Part shown: positions 38,930 through 48,725 of the stretch, piece after piece | Layout: every line of letters begins with the position of its first letter | Position numbering within the stretch: position 1 is the first letter of the stretch | Notes under the pieces: model-generated | Database searches by the model: none | What the model was told of the DNA's origin: nothing | What the model saw: the letters and a program-made list of their open reading frames with translations, nothing else | Made by a program: the position numbers and the translations under genes | Assembly: GCF_000735695.2 (NCBI RefSeq) | Contig: NZ_JASZ02000001.1 | Span: 124,001-188,000, forward strand | Source of the DNA: Kaistella haifensis DSM 19056 | GTDB taxonomy: Bacteria; Bacteroidota; Bacteroidia; Flavobacteriales; Weeksellaceae | Reading direction: 5' to 3' | DNA: 64,000 nucleotides

Positions 38930-39307
38930 TTATTTACTTGCTTTTTTCTTGTTAGCAACAGTTTTTCTCTTTCCTTTTCGGGTTCTAGAATTGTTTTTAG
39001 TTCTTTGGCCTCTTAAAGGTAATCCCAGTCTGTGACGTATTCCTCGTTGGCAACCAATATCCATCAATCGCTTGATGTTCAATTGTGTTTCAGAACGCAA
39101 CTCACCTTCTACTTTGATGTTTTCAGTGATGTAGTTTCTGATTAATGCCAATTCATCGTCATTCCATTCGTTGACTTTCTTGTCTTCGCTGATTCCGGCT
39201 GCTTTAAGGATTTCGGAGGAAGTGCTTCTTCCGATTCCGTAGATGTAAGTTAAGCCGATAACGCCTCTTTTGTTTTTTGGTAAATCAATACCTGAAATTC
39301 TCGCCAT
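38930..39307 (-). CDS. rpsM: 30S ribosomal protein S13 (uS13)
   Basis: 125 aa. [20 protein letters not shown] at the start, helix-two-turn-helix [16 protein letters not shown], and the basic C-terminal extension [20 protein letters not shown] that contacts tRNA. 9 bp after rpmJ. Confidence 0.98.
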   Translation of the reverse strand: MARISGIDLPKNKRGVIGLTYIYGIGRSTSSEILKAAGISEDKKVNEWNDDELALIRNYITENIKVEGELRSETQLNIKRLMDIGCQRGIRHRLGLPLRGQRTKNNSRTRKGKRKTVANKKKASK

Positions 39308-39316
39308 AATTTAATT

Positions 39317-39433
39317 TTAGCCTTGTCTTTGTTTAAATTTTGGGTTTTTCTTGTTGATTACAAAAAGAACGCCTTTTCTGCGAACAATTTTGCAATCAGC
39401 ACTTCTTTTTTTGATAGATGCTCTAACTTTCAT
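39317..39433 (-). CDS. rpmJ: 50S ribosomal protein L36 (bL36), zinc-free form
   Basis: 38 aa, from ATG 39433 to TAA 39319-39317. Reads [20 protein letters not shown] and ends NPKFKQRQG. The zinc-binding set of the usual L36 is broken: of Cys11, Cys14, Cys27 and His32 only Cys14 remains (Ser11, Asn27, Phe32). So it should fold without zinc. It sits between infA and rpsM as in most bacteria. Confidence 0.95.
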   Translation of the reverse strand: MKVRASIKKRSADCKIVRRKGVLFVINKKNPKFKQRQG

Positions 39434-39571
39434 TTGTTTTGGTTTAATTTTCCAACGGTTAGATGAACTCCAAGTGATTCCACCCCCTTTTGTTTAAATA
39501 TTTAAATGACTAATAAAATCGGATGATTCTATTCGTTTTCTTATTATAATAATTTCCGGATTGTTCCGTAA
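39434..39571 (-). other. 138-bp infA-rpmJ spacer, unexplained
   Basis: Unusually long for this operon. It holds a G-rich run (on the minus strand GGGGGTGGAATC) about 45 bp before rpmJ and an AT-rich half, but no heptamer array, no clear promoter and no ORF. It may be a regulatory leader of rpmJ-rpsM-rpsK-rpsD-rpoA-rplQ. Confidence 0.35.
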
Positions 39572-39787
39572 TTAGTATCTAAATGTGATTCTTCCTTTCG
39601 ATAAATCGTAAGGAGATAATTCCAATTTTACCTTATCACCAGGCAAAAGTTTGATGTAATGCATTCGCATTTTACCGGAAATATGGGCAATAAGTACATG
39701 CCCATTCTCTAGCTCAACACGGAACTGAGCATTCGAAAGTGCTTCCGTAATTACGCCGTCTTGTTCTATATGTTTCTGTTTAGCCAT
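39572..39787 (-). CDS. infA: Translation initiation factor IF-1
   Basis: 71 aa OB-fold protein ([53 protein letters not shown]). Binds the 30S A site during initiation. 8 bp after secY, its usual neighbour in Bacteroidota. Confidence 0.98.
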   Translation of the reverse strand: MAKQKHIEQDGVITEALSNAQFRVELENGHVLIAHISGKMRMHYIKLLPGDKVKLELSPYDLSKGRITFRY

Positions 39788-39795
39788 ATATCTAA

Positions 39796-41175
39796 TTACT
39801 GATTTGTTGATCTAGATAATTTTGACTGCATCAAGCCATCATAATGGTGGTTCAGCAAATACGTATTGATTTGTTGAACGGTATCAAGGATTACTCCTAC
39901 CATAATTAATAGCGATGTACCCCCGAAAAAGAGGGCAAATCTATCTGTTTGAACAAACACTCCGTGCACTATTGCCGGAAGGATTGCAAAGATAGCTAAA
40001 AATATTGATCCGGGCAAAGTTATTTTCGACAAAATGTCATCGATGTAATCCGCGGTCTCTTTTCCGGGTCTTACTTTAGGAATCAATCCGCCGTTTCTCT
40101 TCAAATCATCTGCCATTTGATTCACTGGAATAGTTATCGCTGTGTAGAAGAAAGAGAAAATAATAATCAACAATGCAAATAATACATTGTATTGCCAGCT
40201 GAATACATTTTTAAATCCGGCAAGGAAAGTATTGGTTTCATCAACTTTCGTTAAAAGACCAGGAACAAACATTAAAGCTTGTGCAAAAATGATCGGCATT
40301 ACTCCCGAAGCATTTACTTTAAGTGGAATCCACTGTCTTGCACCTTGCATTAAATTTCTGTTTGATCCGCCTCTTGCCTGCGCACGGCTTACATACTGAA
40401 TAGGAATTTTTCTTACAGCTACTGAAAGGATGATTGCTAAAAGCACCACCAACATCCAGAATAAAACTTCAATTAAAATCATAATAGTCCCTAAACCGCC
40501 TTTTCCGGTTTGTGTAGCAACCTCCTGAATAAATGCTCCCGGAAGATCTGCCAAGATCCCTACCATAATTAGGATTGAAATACCGTTTCCGATACCTTTA
40601 TCTGTAATTTTTTCACCTAACCACATTGCGAATACCGACCCAGCTACTAATATTACAATACTTGGCAACCAAAACATGATGGACTCAGGATGCACATAAT
40701 AAGCAGATGCAAATTGCGCATGTGGCAAGAACATTTGAGTAATAGAAGTAAGATAAGAAGGTGCTTGCACCAAACAAACTGCGATTGTTAACCATCTTGT
40801 AATCTGGTTCAATGTATTTCTACCACTTTCACCATCTTTCTGTAGTTTCTGAAGATAAGGAATAGCCATCCCCATAAGCTGAACGATAATCGATGCAGAA
40901 ATATAAGGCATAATACCGAGAGCCATAATAGAAGCTCTACTGAACGCACCTCCCGTAAACGAAGAAAGCAACCCAAGAAGACCTGCTCCCTGCTTGTTGC
41001 CACCCTGGTTCTGGTAATGTTCCAAAAGATTCCCCACCTCGGCCATGTTAATGGCAGGTAGGGAAATATAAGATGCGAATCTATACACGAGGATCAACCC
41101 AAGGGTAAAAAGTATCTTCTCCCTAAGTTCCTTAAGACTCCAAATGTTTTTTAGTGTTTGTATAAATTCTTTCAT
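39796..41175 (-). CDS. secY: Preprotein translocase subunit SecY
   Basis: 459 aa, ten transmembrane helices. Signature regions: [17 protein letters not shown] (helix 2), [16 protein letters not shown], and the cytoplasmic loop with [13 protein letters not shown]. Central channel for Sec-dependent export, including the many signal-peptide proteins here. Embedded in the spc operon between rplO (8 bp) and infA (8 bp). Confidence 0.98.
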   Translation of the reverse strand: MKEFIQTLKNIWSLKELREKILFTLGLILVYRFASYISLPAINMAEVGNLLEHYQNQGGNKQGAGLLGLLSSFTGGAFSRASIMALGIMPYISASIIVQLMGMAIPYLQKLQKDGESGRNTLNQITRWLTIAVCLVQAPSYLTSITQMFLPHAQFASAYYVHPESIMFWLPSIVILVAGSVFAMWLGEKITDKGIGNGISILIMVGILADLPGAFIQEVATQTGKGGLGTIMILIEVLFWMLVVLLAIILSVAVRKIPIQYVSRAQARGGSNRNLMQGARQWIPLKVNASGVMPIIFAQALMFVPGLLTKVDETNTFLAGFKNVFSWQYNVLFALLIIIFSFFYTAITIPVNQMADDLKRNGGLIPKVRPGKETADYIDDILSKITLPGSIFLAIFAILPAIVHGVFVQTDRFALFFGGTSLLIMVGVILDTVQQINTYLLNHHYDGLMQSKLSRSTNQ

Positions 41176-41183
41176 TGTAATGA

Positions 41184-41630
41184 TTATAGAGTAATTGCTT
41201 TACCTCCTACTTTCGCGATTGCTTCTTCAGCAGATTTTGTGAATTTGTGTGCAGAGATTGAAACCGCAGATTTCAATTCTCCTCTACCCATAATTTTCAC
41301 AATTTCGCTTTTCTTAGCCAAACCGTTTTCTACTAAAATTTCTTTAGTGATTTCGGTGATGTTTTTTGCATCAGCTAAAAGTTGAATAGTATCAAGATTA
41401 ATTGCTCTGTACTCTTTTCTGTTTACGTTGTTGAAACCGAATTTAGGAAGTCTTCTTTGCAAAGGCATCTGTCCACCTTCAAAACCGATTTTTTGGGAGT
41501 AACCCGCTCTCGCTTTTTGACCTTTGTGTCCTTTTGCAGAAGTACCACCTTTTCCACTTCCTTGCCCTCTACCAAGTCTCTTAGAATTGTGAGTTGCACC
41601 TGATGCCGGTCTTATATTATTTAAATTCAT
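41184..41630 (-). CDS. rplO: 50S ribosomal protein L15 (uL15)
   Basis: 148 aa. N-terminal Gly/Arg-rich RLGRGQGSGKGGTSAKGHKG, central GFEGGQMPLQRRLPKFGF, C-terminal KFTKSAEEAIAKVGGKA. A 105-bp repeat-bearing spacer separates it from rpmD. Confidence 0.98.
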   Translation of the reverse strand: MNLNNIRPASGATHNSKRLGRGQGSGKGGTSAKGHKGQKARAGYSQKIGFEGGQMPLQRRLPKFGFNNVNRKEYRAINLDTIQLLADAKNITEITKEILVENGLAKKSEIVKIMGRGELKSAVSISAHKFTKSAEEAIAKVGGKAITL

Positions 41631-41637
41631 TTTTTTT

Positions 41638-41728
41638 AGATTTTAGATGTTAGATGTTAGATGTTAGTTTAAAAATCAGACTCAGTTCTAAGATAGTCTA
41701 AAATCTGATTTCTAACATCTAACTTCTA
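41638..41728. repeat. Heptamer array with long inverted repeat in the rpmD-rplO spacer
   Basis: From 41638 the spacer can be read as 13 consecutive 7-bp units. It begins AGATTTT and three AGATGTT, and ends with units ending in TCTA (ATTTCTA, ACATCTA, ACTTCTA). Left arm GTTAGATGTTAG (41656-41667) plus AAATCAGA (41673-41680) pairs exactly with TCTGATTT (41704-41711) plus CTAACATCTAAC (41712-41723), interrupted only by a 5-nt bulge. In RNA this is a 20-bp hairpin with a 23-nt loop. No T tract, so not an ordinary terminator. Confidence 0.8.
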
Positions 41729-41735
41729 TATAAAT

Positions 41736-41912
41736 TTATTTTTGAACTTCAACTAAATGACTCACAGCAGCCACCATTCCTAAGATAGAAGGAGTAGCTT
41801 CGTGTTCAACAACTTGGTGAAGTTTTTTCAATCCTAATGCTTCAAGCGTTCTTTTTTGGGTTTTAGTTCTACCAATAGCGCTTTTTACTTGTTTTACTGA
41901 AATTTTTGCCAT
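41736..41912 (-). CDS. rpmD: 50S ribosomal protein L30 (uL30)
   Basis: 58 aa, ATG 41912 to TAA 41738-41736. Starts MAKISVKQVKSAIGRTKTQK and contains ALGLKKLHQVVEH, both typical of L30. 10 bp after rpsE in the standard spc order. Confidence 0.96.
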   Translation of the reverse strand: MAKISVKQVKSAIGRTKTQKRTLEALGLKKLHQVVEHEATPSILGMVAAVSHLVEVQK

Positions 41913-41922
41913 TGCTTTTATA

Positions 41923-42444
41923 TTAACCGTTAAACACTTTACTTAATGAAACACCTCTTAATTTTGCGATATCCTCTGGTCTTCTGATGTCCAACAATGC
42001 TTTGAAAGTAGCTTTCACTACGTTGTGTGGGTTAGAAGATCCTTTTGATTTTGACAAAATATCGTGTACTCCTGCAGATTCCAATACTGCTCTTACCGCA
42101 CCACCGGCGATAAGCCCGGTACCGTGAGAAGCTGGTCTTAAGAAGATATCGGCACCGCCGTATCTTGCAGAAGTTTGGTGAGGAATAGTGTGGTTGACTA
42201 CAGGAACCTTCACTAAGTTTTTCTTTGAATCTTCTACAGCTTTTGCAATAGCGGAAGCAACTTCCTTTGATTTTCCTAAACCGAAACCTACAATACCTGC
42301 TTCGTCTCCTACAACAACAATTGCAGAAAAACCAAATGCACGTCCCCCTTTGGTAACTTTAGTTACTCTATTTACAGCAACGAGACGATCTTTTAATTCT
42401 AATCCTCCCGGTTTTACTTTTTCTATATTATCTAGTCCTAACAT
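41923..42444 (-). CDS. rpsE: 30S ribosomal protein S5 (uS5)
   Basis: 173 aa. Double-stranded RNA-binding N-terminal domain ([20 protein letters not shown]), loop GEAGI-like [12 protein letters not shown]-terminal [16 protein letters not shown]. Part of the decoding-fidelity region with S4 and S12. 18 bp after rplR. Confidence 0.98.
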   Translation of the reverse strand: MLGLDNIEKVKPGGLELKDRLVAVNRVTKVTKGGRAFGFSAIVVVGDEAGIVGFGLGKSKEVASAIAKAVEDSKKNLVKVPVVNHTIPHQTSARYGGADIFLRPASHGTGLIAGGAVRAVLESAGVHDILSKSKGSSNPHNVVKATFKALLDIRRPEDIAKLRGVSLSKVFNG

Positions 42445-42462
42445 GTTTCCGAAATTTAATGA

Positions 42463-42810
42463 TTAGAATTTTAGTCCGCCTTCTCTAGCACCATCAGCAA
42501 GAGCTTTTACTCTACCATGGTACACGAAACCGTTTCTGTCGAACACTATATTTTCAATTCCTGCAGCTTTAGCTTTTTCAGCGATTGCTTTTCCTACTTC
42601 TGCGGAAATTTCTACTTTGTTTCCTTTAGCGTTTAGGCTTCTAGAAGAAGCTGATGCTAAGGTTTTACCTGCTTTATCGTCGATTAGTTGTGCGTAAATT
42701 TCTTTATTGCTTTTGTAAACAGATAATCTTGGTAATTCTGAAGAACCAGAGATTTTCCCTCTCACTCTTCTTTTAATTCTATTTCTTTTTTCTACTTTGC
42801 TTAGTGCCAT
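42463..42810 (-). CDS. rplR: 50S ribosomal protein L18 (uL18)
   Basis: 115 aa 5S rRNA-binding protein: [38 protein letters not shown] and the C-terminal [20 protein letters not shown] are the family pattern. Between rplF and rpsE. Confidence 0.98.
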   Translation of the reverse strand: MALSKVEKRNRIKRRVRGKISGSSELPRLSVYKSNKEIYAQLIDDKAGKTLASASSRSLNAKGNKVEISAEVGKAIAEKAKAAGIENIVFDRNGFVYHGRVKALADGAREGGLKF

Positions 42811-42827
42811 TTTCTTAAGTTTTAAAA

Positions 42828-43373
42828 TTAAGCAGATTTACCAGCTTTACGTCTAACAATTTCACCTACGAATCTCACCCCTTTTCCTTTGTAAGGTTCA
42901 GGTTTTCTGAAAGATCTGATTTTAGCAGCAACCATCCCAAGAAGTTGTTTGTCGTATGAAGACAAAGTAATGATTGGGTTTTTACCTTTTTCAGATAATG
43001 TATCTAAAGTGATTTCTTTTGGAAGATCCAAAACGATACCGTGAGAGAATCCAAGAGCCATATCGAGTCTATTACCTTGGTGTGATGCTCTGTATCCTAC
43101 CCCTACAAGCTCCAATTGCTTGGTGAAGCCTTCGGAAGTTCCTACAATCATATTGTGGATTAACGCTCTGTAAAGACCGTGTAATGCTTTATGTTGTTTT
43201 GATTCGGACGGTCTTTCTAAAGTAAGTATTCCGTCTTCTTGTTTTAGAGTGATTCCTTCACTGATTTGCTGTGTAAGTTCTCCTTTCGGTCCTTTCACAG
43301 TTACCAATCCGTCTTTTTCGGTTACGGTAACATTAGCAGGAATTTCTATAATTGATTTACCAATTCTTGACAT
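42828..43373 (-). CDS. rplF: 50S ribosomal protein L6 (uL6)
   Basis: 181 aa, two L6 domains. [17 protein letters not shown] at the start and the signature [20 protein letters not shown] at the end. Located near the factor-binding site of the 50S subunit. Confidence 0.98.
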   Translation of the reverse strand: MSRIGKSIIEIPANVTVTEKDGLVTVKGPKGELTQQISEGITLKQEDGILTLERPSESKQHKALHGLYRALIHNMIVGTSEGFTKQLELVGVGYRASHQGNRLDMALGFSHGIVLDLPKEITLDTLSEKGKNPIITLSSYDKQLLGMVAAKIRSFRKPEPYKGKGVRFVGEIVRRKAGKSA

Positions 43374-43390
43374 TTTCCTTTGATTAAAAA

Positions 43391-43789
43391 TTAATAAACA
43401 TAGCAGATTACTTCTCCACCCACTTTTTCTTGTCTAGCTTTTTTATCTGTCATAACTCCTTTAGAAGTTGAGATAATAGCAATACCCAAACCGTTCAATA
43501 CTCTTGGTAGTTCTTCAGAACCTTTGTATTGTCTTAAACCTGGTCTTGAAGCTCTTTGAATGCTTTTGATAGCAGGTTTGTTGGTTTGTTTGTCGTACTT
43601 TAAAGCGATTTTGATATTTCCTTGAACAGCGCTATCTTCGAACTTGTAATTCAAGATATAACCCTGCTCAAATAAAATTTTTGTAATCTCCTTTTTGATT
43701 TTCGATGCAGGAATATCCACCACTTTGTGGCCTGCGCTTTGTGCGTTCCTTACTCTGGTTAGGAAATCTGAAATTGGATCTGTTACCAT
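43391..43789 (-). CDS. rpsH: 30S ribosomal protein S8 (uS8)
   Basis: 132 aa. [19 protein letters not shown] at the start and [20 protein letters not shown] at the C-terminus. In other bacteria S8 represses the spc operon. The 150-bp gap to rpsN is unusually long and filled by a heptamer repeat. Confidence 0.98.
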   Translation of the reverse strand: MVTDPISDFLTRVRNAQSAGHKVVDIPASKIKKEITKILFEQGYILNYKFEDSAVQGNIKIALKYDKQTNKPAIKSIQRASRPGLRQYKGSEELPRVLNGLGIAIISTSKGVMTDKKARQEKVGGEVICYVY

Positions 43790-43835
43790 TTTTCTTTTTT
43801 GATTGTTATTGGTTAATGATAATTAGTTTTGAAAA

Positions 43836-43907
43836 AAGAAGCAAGAGCAAAGAACAAAGAGCCAAGACTTCATCTTTTCTCTTTATTCTTTTTTCTTTTA
43901 TCTTATA
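43836..43907. repeat. Facing purine and pyrimidine heptamer arrays in the rpsN-rpsH spacer
   Basis: Five units of AAGANNN (AAGAAGC, AAGAGCA, AAGAACA, AAGAGCC, AAGACTT) at 43836-43870, two bases, then five units of TCTTNNN (TCTTTTC, TCTTTAT, TCTTTTT, TCTTTTA, TCTTATA) at 43873-43907. The constant four bases of one side are the complement of the other, so a near-perfect rhythmic hairpin is possible. This is the clearest of the six heptamer loci. Confidence 0.85.
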
Positions 43908-43939
43908 ATCAACTTAATTATCTCGATTGTTATAAATTG

Positions 43940-44209
43940 TTACCAACTTGCTTTTTTCACTCCCGGGATCAAACCTGCGTTTGCCATTTCACGGAAAGTT
44001 ACTCTAGAAATACCGAAGGTTCTCATGTAACCTCTTGGTCTTCCTGTTAGTTTGCATCTGTTGTGCAATCTTACTGGTGAAGCGTCTTTCGGCAATTTTT
44101 GTAATGCTTCGTAATCTCCGGCTTCTTTCAAAGCTTTTCTTTTCTCAGCATATTTTGCTACTGTAGCTTCTCTTTTGCGCTCACGCGCTTTCATTGATTC
44201 TTTAGCCAT
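43940..44209 (-). CDS. rpsN: 30S ribosomal protein S14 (uS14), zinc-free form
   Basis: 89 aa, the long form without zinc. C-terminal [25 protein letters not shown] is diagnostic, but only one Cys remains where zinc forms have CxxC...CxxC. 3 bp after rplE. Confidence 0.97.
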   Translation of the reverse strand: MAKESMKARERKREATVAKYAEKRKALKEAGDYEALQKLPKDASPVRLHNRCKLTGRPRGYMRTFGISRVTFREMANAGLIPGVKKASW

Positions 44210-44212
44210 TTT

Positions 44213-44764
44213 TTAGTTCTTTTTGAAAGGTAAACCGAAGTGAGTTAATAATGCTTTTGCTTCTTTGTCAGTTTTCGCGGTAGTAACGAAAGTGATGTCC
44301 ATCCCCTGGATTTTTTTCACTTTGTCGATTACGATTTCAGGGAAGATGATTTGCTCGGTAATCCCTAAGTTGTAATTTCCTCTTCCGTCGAAACCATCAG
44401 CTTTGATACCGTTGAAATCTCTGATTCGCGGTAAAGCTGAAGAAGTTAATCTGTCTAAGAACTCATACATTTGGTTTGCTCTTAGGGTCACTCTTGCTCC
44501 TACAGGCATTCCCTTTCTTAGTTTGAAAGCTGCCTCGTCTTTTTTAGAAAGTGTTCCAACTGCTTTTTGGCCGGTGATTGCGGTAAGTTCTTCAACTGCA
44601 TAGTCAACAATTTTCTTGTCAGCTGTTGCAGCTCCCAAACCTTGTGATACAACGATTTTCTCTAATTTAGGAACCTGCATTACAGATTTGTACCCAAATT
44701 CTTCCATCATTGCAGGAACAATTTTCTCTTTATATGCTTTTTTTGGTCTTGCTACGTATTCCAT
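44213..44764 (-). CDS. rplE: 50S ribosomal protein L5 (uL5)
   Basis: 183 aa, 5S rRNA-binding. [36 protein letters not shown], and [18 protein letters not shown] are the family blocks. Adjacent to rplX with a 2-bp gap. Confidence 0.98.
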   Translation of the reverse strand: MEYVARPKKAYKEKIVPAMMEEFGYKSVMQVPKLEKIVVSQGLGAATADKKIVDYAVEELTAITGQKAVGTLSKKDEAAFKLRKGMPVGARVTLRANQMYEFLDRLTSSALPRIRDFNGIKADGFDGRGNYNLGITEQIIFPEIVIDKVKKIQGMDITFVTTAKTDKEAKALLTHFGLPFKKN

Positions 44765-44766
44765 AA

Positions 44767-45093
44767 TTAAATTTCCTTACCGGTTGTTTTAGCAATTCTT
44801 ACTTTTTTATCTCCGTCCACTTTGTAACCTACTTTGGTTGCTTTTCCGTTTGCATCAAGCAATGCTACGTTTGAAATATGGATAGATGCTTCTTTTTCTA
44901 CAATTCCGCCTTGTGGGTTTGCTGCTGAAGGTTTAGTATGTTTTTTAACGATATTTAAACCTGCAACGATCACTCTAGCATCTTTGCCTTCTTTTCTAAT
45001 CACTTCAATAACTTCACCTTTTTTACCTTTAATTTCTTTCTTACCGGTAGTGATGATTACGTTATCTCCTCTTTTGATTTTTAACTTTGTCAT
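44767..45093 (-). CDS. rplX: 50S ribosomal protein L24 (uL24)
   Basis: 108 aa KOW-domain protein ([32 protein letters not shown]). Assembly initiator of the large subunit. 18 bp after rplN. Confidence 0.98.
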   Translation of the reverse strand: MTKLKIKRGDNVIITTGKKEIKGKKGEVIEVIRKEGKDARVIVAGLNIVKKHTKPSAANPQGGIVEKEASIHISNVALLDANGKATKVGYKVDGDKKVRIAKTTGKEI

Positions 45094-45111
45094 TTTCTGT
45101 AAATTTTAAAA

Positions 45112-45480
45112 TTAAAGTACTTCAGGAGCTAATGAAATGACTTTCATATATTCTTTATCTCTCAGTTCACGAGCAACCGGTCCGAATACACGGGTACCTC
45201 TCATTTCGCCGGCTGCGTTTAGAAGAACACAAGCGTTGTCATCGAATTTGATGTATGAACCATCTTTTCTACGAACTGCTTTTTTAGTTCTCACTACTAC
45301 TGCTTTAGAAACGGTTCCTTTTTTAGCGTTTCCTTGTGGTGTAGAATCCTTGATAGTCACTACGATTTTATCACCAACTGAAGCATATCTTCTTCTGGTT
45401 CCTCCCAGAACTCTGATCACTAGTACTTCTTTTGCACCTGTGTTATCAGCAACTTTTAATCTTGATTCGGTTTGTAACAT
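45112..45480 (-). CDS. rplN: 50S ribosomal protein L14 (uL14)
   Basis: 122 aa. Begins [20 protein letters not shown]; core [18 protein letters not shown] and ending [20 protein letters not shown]. Its ATG overlaps the stop of rpsQ by one base (TAATG). Confidence 0.98.
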   Translation of the reverse strand: MLQTESRLKVADNTGAKEVLVIRVLGGTRRRYASVGDKIVVTIKDSTPQGNAKKGTVSKAVVVRTKKAVRRKDGSYIKFDDNACVLLNAAGEMRGTRVFGPVARELRDKEYMKVISLAPEVL

Positions 45481-45734
45481 TACTTAGCTTTTTCAATGAT
45501 TCGTACTAATCTCCATCTTTTACTTTTACTTAAAGGTCTTGTTTCAGTAATTAATACTGTATCTCCTTCAGTACACTCGTTGTTTTCGTCGTGAGCGGTA
45601 TATTTTTTCGTTTTTAGAACGAATTTACCGTACATCGGGTGCTTTACTCTGGTAGTTTCACTTACAACAATGGTTTTTTCCATTTTATTGCTGGAAACAA
45701 TTCCGATTCTTTCTTTTCTTAAATTTCTATCCAT
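45480..45734 (-). CDS. rpsQ: 30S ribosomal protein S17 (uS17)
   Basis: 84 aa OB-fold protein: [20 protein letters not shown] and the signature [20 protein letters not shown]. Ends within the rplN start codon. 15 bp after rpmC. Confidence 0.98.
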   Translation of the reverse strand: MDRNLRKERIGIVSSNKMEKTIVVSETTRVKHPMYGKFVLKTKKYTAHDENNECTEGDTVLITETRPLSKSKRWRLVRIIEKAK

Positions 45735-45749
45735 GATAAAATGAAATTC

Positions 45750-45938
45750 TTATTGTTGTTTTAGTGTTAATTCAGTTTCAAGACGAGCAATTGTTCTTCT
45801 CAAGTCTTTAATTTGAATTGGATTCTCAATCGGGCTGATTGCGTGTGCAAGTTTCAATTTGTTGAAATCTGCTTTAGCTTCAGCTAATTTGTTCTGGATA
45901 TCTCCTGCGCTTAGATTTTTGATGTCAGCTTTTTTCAT
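45750..45938 (-). CDS. rpmC: 50S ribosomal protein L29 (uL29)
   Basis: 62 aa helical hairpin: EAKADFNKLKLAHAISPIEN and LRRTIARLETELTLKQQ. Lies at the polypeptide exit tunnel in the ribosome. Between rplP (12 bp) and rpsQ. Confidence 0.97.
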   Translation of the reverse strand: MKKADIKNLSAGDIQNKLAEAKADFNKLKLAHAISPIENPIQIKDLRRTIARLETELTLKQQ

Positions 45939-45950
45939 AATAATTTGAGA

Positions 45951-46376
45951 TTATTGAGGTTGAACAAAATCGTTAGCGACTACAAATTTGGTAACTACCG
46001 GTAATTTTTGTGCGGCAAGTCTTAGTGCTTCTTTCGCTACATCGTAAGGAACACCACCTACTTCGAACATAATTTTTCCTGGTTTTACTACAGATACCCA
46101 ATATTCTACGGCACCTTTACCTTTACCCATACGTACTTCGGCTGGTTTCTTGGTAATTGGCTTATCCGGGAAAATTTTGATCCATAGCTGACCTTCTCTT
46201 TTCATATATCTTGTAGCAGCGATACGAGCTGCTTCAATTTGTCTTGCAGTGATCCAAGCTCCTTCTGTTGCTTTGATACCGAAAGTTCCGTAAGCAAGTT
46301 GATTACCTCTTTGGGCAATCCCCTTCATTTTCATCTTGTGAACTTTACGGAATTTGGTTCTTTTTGGTTGTAACAT
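45951..46376 (-). CDS. rplP: 50S ribosomal protein L16 (uL16)
   Basis: 141 aa. [39 protein letters not shown], and [20 protein letters not shown] are diagnostic. Near the A-site tRNA elbow. Preceded by an 81-bp spacer with heptamer repeats. Confidence 0.98.
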   Translation of the reverse strand: MLQPKRTKFRKVHKMKMKGIAQRGNQLAYGTFGIKATEGAWITARQIEAARIAATRYMKREGQLWIKIFPDKPITKKPAEVRMGKGKGAVEYWVSVVKPGKIMFEVGGVPYDVAKEALRLAAQKLPVVTKFVVANDFVQPQ

Positions 46377-46391
46377 AATTTCTTAAATTTT

Positions 46392-46412
46392 AGATTTTAG
46401 ATTTTAGCTTTT
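46392..46412. repeat. Short heptanucleotide array in the rpsC-rplP spacer
   Basis: Three 7-bp units AGATTTT, AGATTTT, AGCTTTT. A single complementary unit (TCTAAAA) follows about 28 bp later, giving a weaker inverted partner than at the other loci. The spacer (46377-46457) has no ORF. Confidence 0.6.
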
Positions 46413-46457
46413 AAAAAAGTAACGGTCATTTAAAACTGTCCTCTAAAATTTTATTAA

Positions 46458-47192
46458 TTATTTTCTTTCTCTTGGTCTTCTGTCTCCTCTATCGCCTCTA
46501 TCGTTTCTCTCACCTCTTCCTCCAGATGCTTTCTTTTGTTGGCCTACAAGTGGGGATAAGTCTCTTTTTCCGTAAACTTCTCCTTTCATGATCCAAACTT
46601 TCACACCTAGTTTTCCGTACTGAGTCAATGCTTCACCGATATGATAATCGATATCTGCTCTGAAAGTTGACAATGGGATTCTTCCGTCTTTGAAAGATTC
46701 GCTTCTTGCCATCTCAGCTCCGTTCAATCTACCTGAGATTTGTACTTTGATTCCTTCAGCTCCCATTCTCATGGTGCTTTGAATTGCCATTTTCACGGCT
46801 CTTCTGTAAGAAATTCTATTTTCGATTTGTTTTGCGATGCTGTCAGCAACTAATACTGCATCAAGTTCAGGTCTTTTGATTTCGAAGATATTGATCTGGA
46901 TGTCCTTATCGGTAATCTTTTTTAATTCTTCTTTTAATTTATCAACTTCCTGACCTCCTTTACCGATGATAAGTCCCGGTCTAGCAGTAGTGATTGTTAC
47001 TGTTACTAATTTCAGGGTTCTTTCAATATAAATTCTTGAAATACCACCTTTAGATAATCTAGCTTCAAGGTATCTTCTGATTTTGTAATCTTCAGCGATT
47101 CTGTCGCCGTAGTTTTTACCACCAAACCAGTTCGAATCCCATCCTCTGATGATACCTAATCTGTTACCAATTGGATTTGTCTTCTGTCCCAT
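46458..47192 (-). CDS. rpsC: 30S ribosomal protein S3 (uS3)
   Basis: 244 aa. N-terminal [22 protein letters not shown] domain with [20 protein letters not shown]-terminal domain [18 protein letters not shown], then an Arg/Gly/Asp-rich tail ([19 protein letters not shown]). Forms the mRNA entry channel. 7 bp after rplV. Confidence 0.98.
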   Translation of the reverse strand: MGQKTNPIGNRLGIIRGWDSNWFGGKNYGDRIAEDYKIRRYLEARLSKGGISRIYIERTLKLVTVTITTARPGLIIGKGGQEVDKLKEELKKITDKDIQINIFEIKRPELDAVLVADSIAKQIENRISYRRAVKMAIQSTMRMGAEGIKVQISGRLNGAEMARSESFKDGRIPLSTFRADIDYHIGEALTQYGKLGVKVWIMKGEVYGKRDLSPLVGQQKKASGGRGERNDRGDRGDRRPRERK

Positions 47193-47199
47193 ACCTTGA

Positions 47200-47601
47200 T
47201 TATTTATTGTCTTTAGTACCTAAAATTAGTGTAATGTGGTTCGATCTTTTTCTGATTCTGTGTCCTCTACCTTGTGGTGCAGGTCTTAGTCTCTTCAATT
47301 GTCTAGCACTATCAACCATAATTTCTTTTACGATTAAGTTTGCTTCTTCGATATCCGCTCCTTCGTTTTTAGCTTGCCAGTTTGCCATTGCAGAAAGAAG
47401 AACTTTCTCCAATTTGTTGGAAGCTTCTTTTTTAGAAAACTTAAGGATAGCTAAAGCTTTATCTACTTCTACTCCTCTGATGATATCAGCAACTAATCTC
47501 ATCTTTCTTGGAGAAGATGGGCAATCATTATGTAACGCTTTTGCCACATCCTGGTTTGCTATTTTACGTGCTAATGCACTTTCTCTTTTTCTTGATCCCA
47601 T
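47200..47601 (-). CDS. rplV: 50S ribosomal protein L22 (uL22)
   Basis: 133 aa. [20 protein letters not shown] and C-terminal [20 protein letters not shown], whose beta-hairpin lines the exit tunnel. 2 bp after rpsS. Confidence 0.98.
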   Translation of the reverse strand: MGSRKRESALARKIANQDVAKALHNDCPSSPRKMRLVADIIRGVEVDKALAILKFSKKEASNKLEKVLLSAMANWQAKNEGADIEEANLIVKEIMVDSARQLKRLRPAPQGRGHRIRKRSNHITLILGTKDNK

Positions 47602-47603
47602 GA

Positions 47604-47882
47604 TTATCTACCTCCTTTATTTTTGTTACCACCGTGACCTCTGAAAGATCTTGTCGGAGAAAATTCGCCTAACTTGTGACCTACCATGTTTTCGGTTACG
47701 TATACCGGGATAAAAGATTTCCCGTTGTGTACTGCGATGGTTTGTCCTACGAAGTCCGGAGAGATCATTGACGCTCGAGACCAAGTTTTAATTACTGTCT
47801 TTTTATTAGACTCTATATTTGCCTGAACCTTCTTATCTAAAGTATGATGAATGAAAGGTCCTTTCTTAAGTGATCTTGCCAT
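47604..47882 (-). CDS. rpsS: 30S ribosomal protein S19 (uS19)
   Basis: 92 aa. [38 protein letters not shown] and [17 protein letters not shown] are the family pattern. Head of the 30S subunit. 2 bp after rplB. Confidence 0.98.
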   Translation of the reverse strand: MARSLKKGPFIHHTLDKKVQANIESNKKTVIKTWSRASMISPDFVGQTIAVHNGKSFIPVYVTENMVGHKLGEFSPTRSFRGHGGNKNKGGR

Positions 47883-47884
47883 AA

Positions 47885-48706
47885 TTATTTTCTTTTAGAT
47901 ACGATAAATCGGTTAGACGCTTTGTTTTTCTTTCTAGTTTTGTAACCTTTAGCCGGCATACCGTTTCTAGATCTTGGGTGACCTCCTGAAGAACGTCCTT
48001 CACCACCTCCCATTGGGTGATCAACTGGGTTCATTACAACTGGTCTAGTTCTAGGTCTTCTTCCTAACCATCTGCTTCTACCTGCTTTACCGGAAACGGT
48101 AAGTTGGTGGTCGCCGTTGGAAACAGATCCAATCATAGCCATACATTCAGTAAGAATCATTCTGGATTCACCTGAAGGTAATTTTACGATTGCATATTTA
48201 CCGTCTCTTGAAGTTAATTGCGCTGAAGATCCTGCACTTCTTGCCATTACCGCACCTTGTCCAGGTCTTAGTTCGATACAAGATACTACAGTACCTAAAG
48301 GAATATTCTTCAACTTCATTGCATTACCTACGTTAGGTTCTGCAGCATCCGCAGCGATTACTTTCTGATCTACTTTGATACCGTTTGGAGCGATGATGTA
48401 TCTCTTCTCTCCGTCTGCGTACTCAACTAGTGCGATGAAAGCCGTTCTGTTTGGATCGTACTCTACAGTTTTTACCGTTCCTTCAACATCAAACTTGTTT
48501 CTTTTGAAGTCGATAATTCTGTACTTTTGTTTGTGTCCACCTCCGGTGTAACGCATGGTCATTTTACCAGTATTGTTACGACCACCTGACTTTTTAATAC
48601 CAACGGTTAGAGACTTCTCTGGTTTGTTGGTAGTAATTTCCTCAAAGTTGTTTACAACTCTGAATCTCTGTCCCGGGGTGATAGGTTTTAATTTTCTAAC
48701 AGACAT
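47885..48706 (-). CDS. rplB: 50S ribosomal protein L2 (uL2)
   Basis: 273 aa. [13 protein letters not shown]-type block ([18 protein letters not shown]), [16 protein letters not shown], and C-terminal [19 protein letters not shown] with the conserved His of the peptidyl-transferase-supporting region. 19 bp after rplW. Confidence 0.98.
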   Translation of the reverse strand: MSVRKLKPITPGQRFRVVNNFEEITTNKPEKSLTVGIKKSGGRNNTGKMTMRYTGGGHKQKYRIIDFKRNKFDVEGTVKTVEYDPNRTAFIALVEYADGEKRYIIAPNGIKVDQKVIAADAAEPNVGNAMKLKNIPLGTVVSCIELRPGQGAVMARSAGSSAQLTSRDGKYAIVKLPSGESRMILTECMAMIGSVSNGDHQLTVSGKAGRSRWLGRRPRTRPVVMNPVDHPMGGGEGRSSGGHPRSRNGMPAKGYKTRKKNKASNRFIVSKRK

Positions 48707-48725
48707 TACTATTGTTTATAATTAA

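Noticed and set aside
43836-43907. Rho-independent terminator between rpsN and rpsH
   Set aside because: The pairing is periodic with mismatched triplets and lacks a proper GC stem followed by a T run in the direction of transcription; downstream genes are essential ribosomal genes of the same operon.
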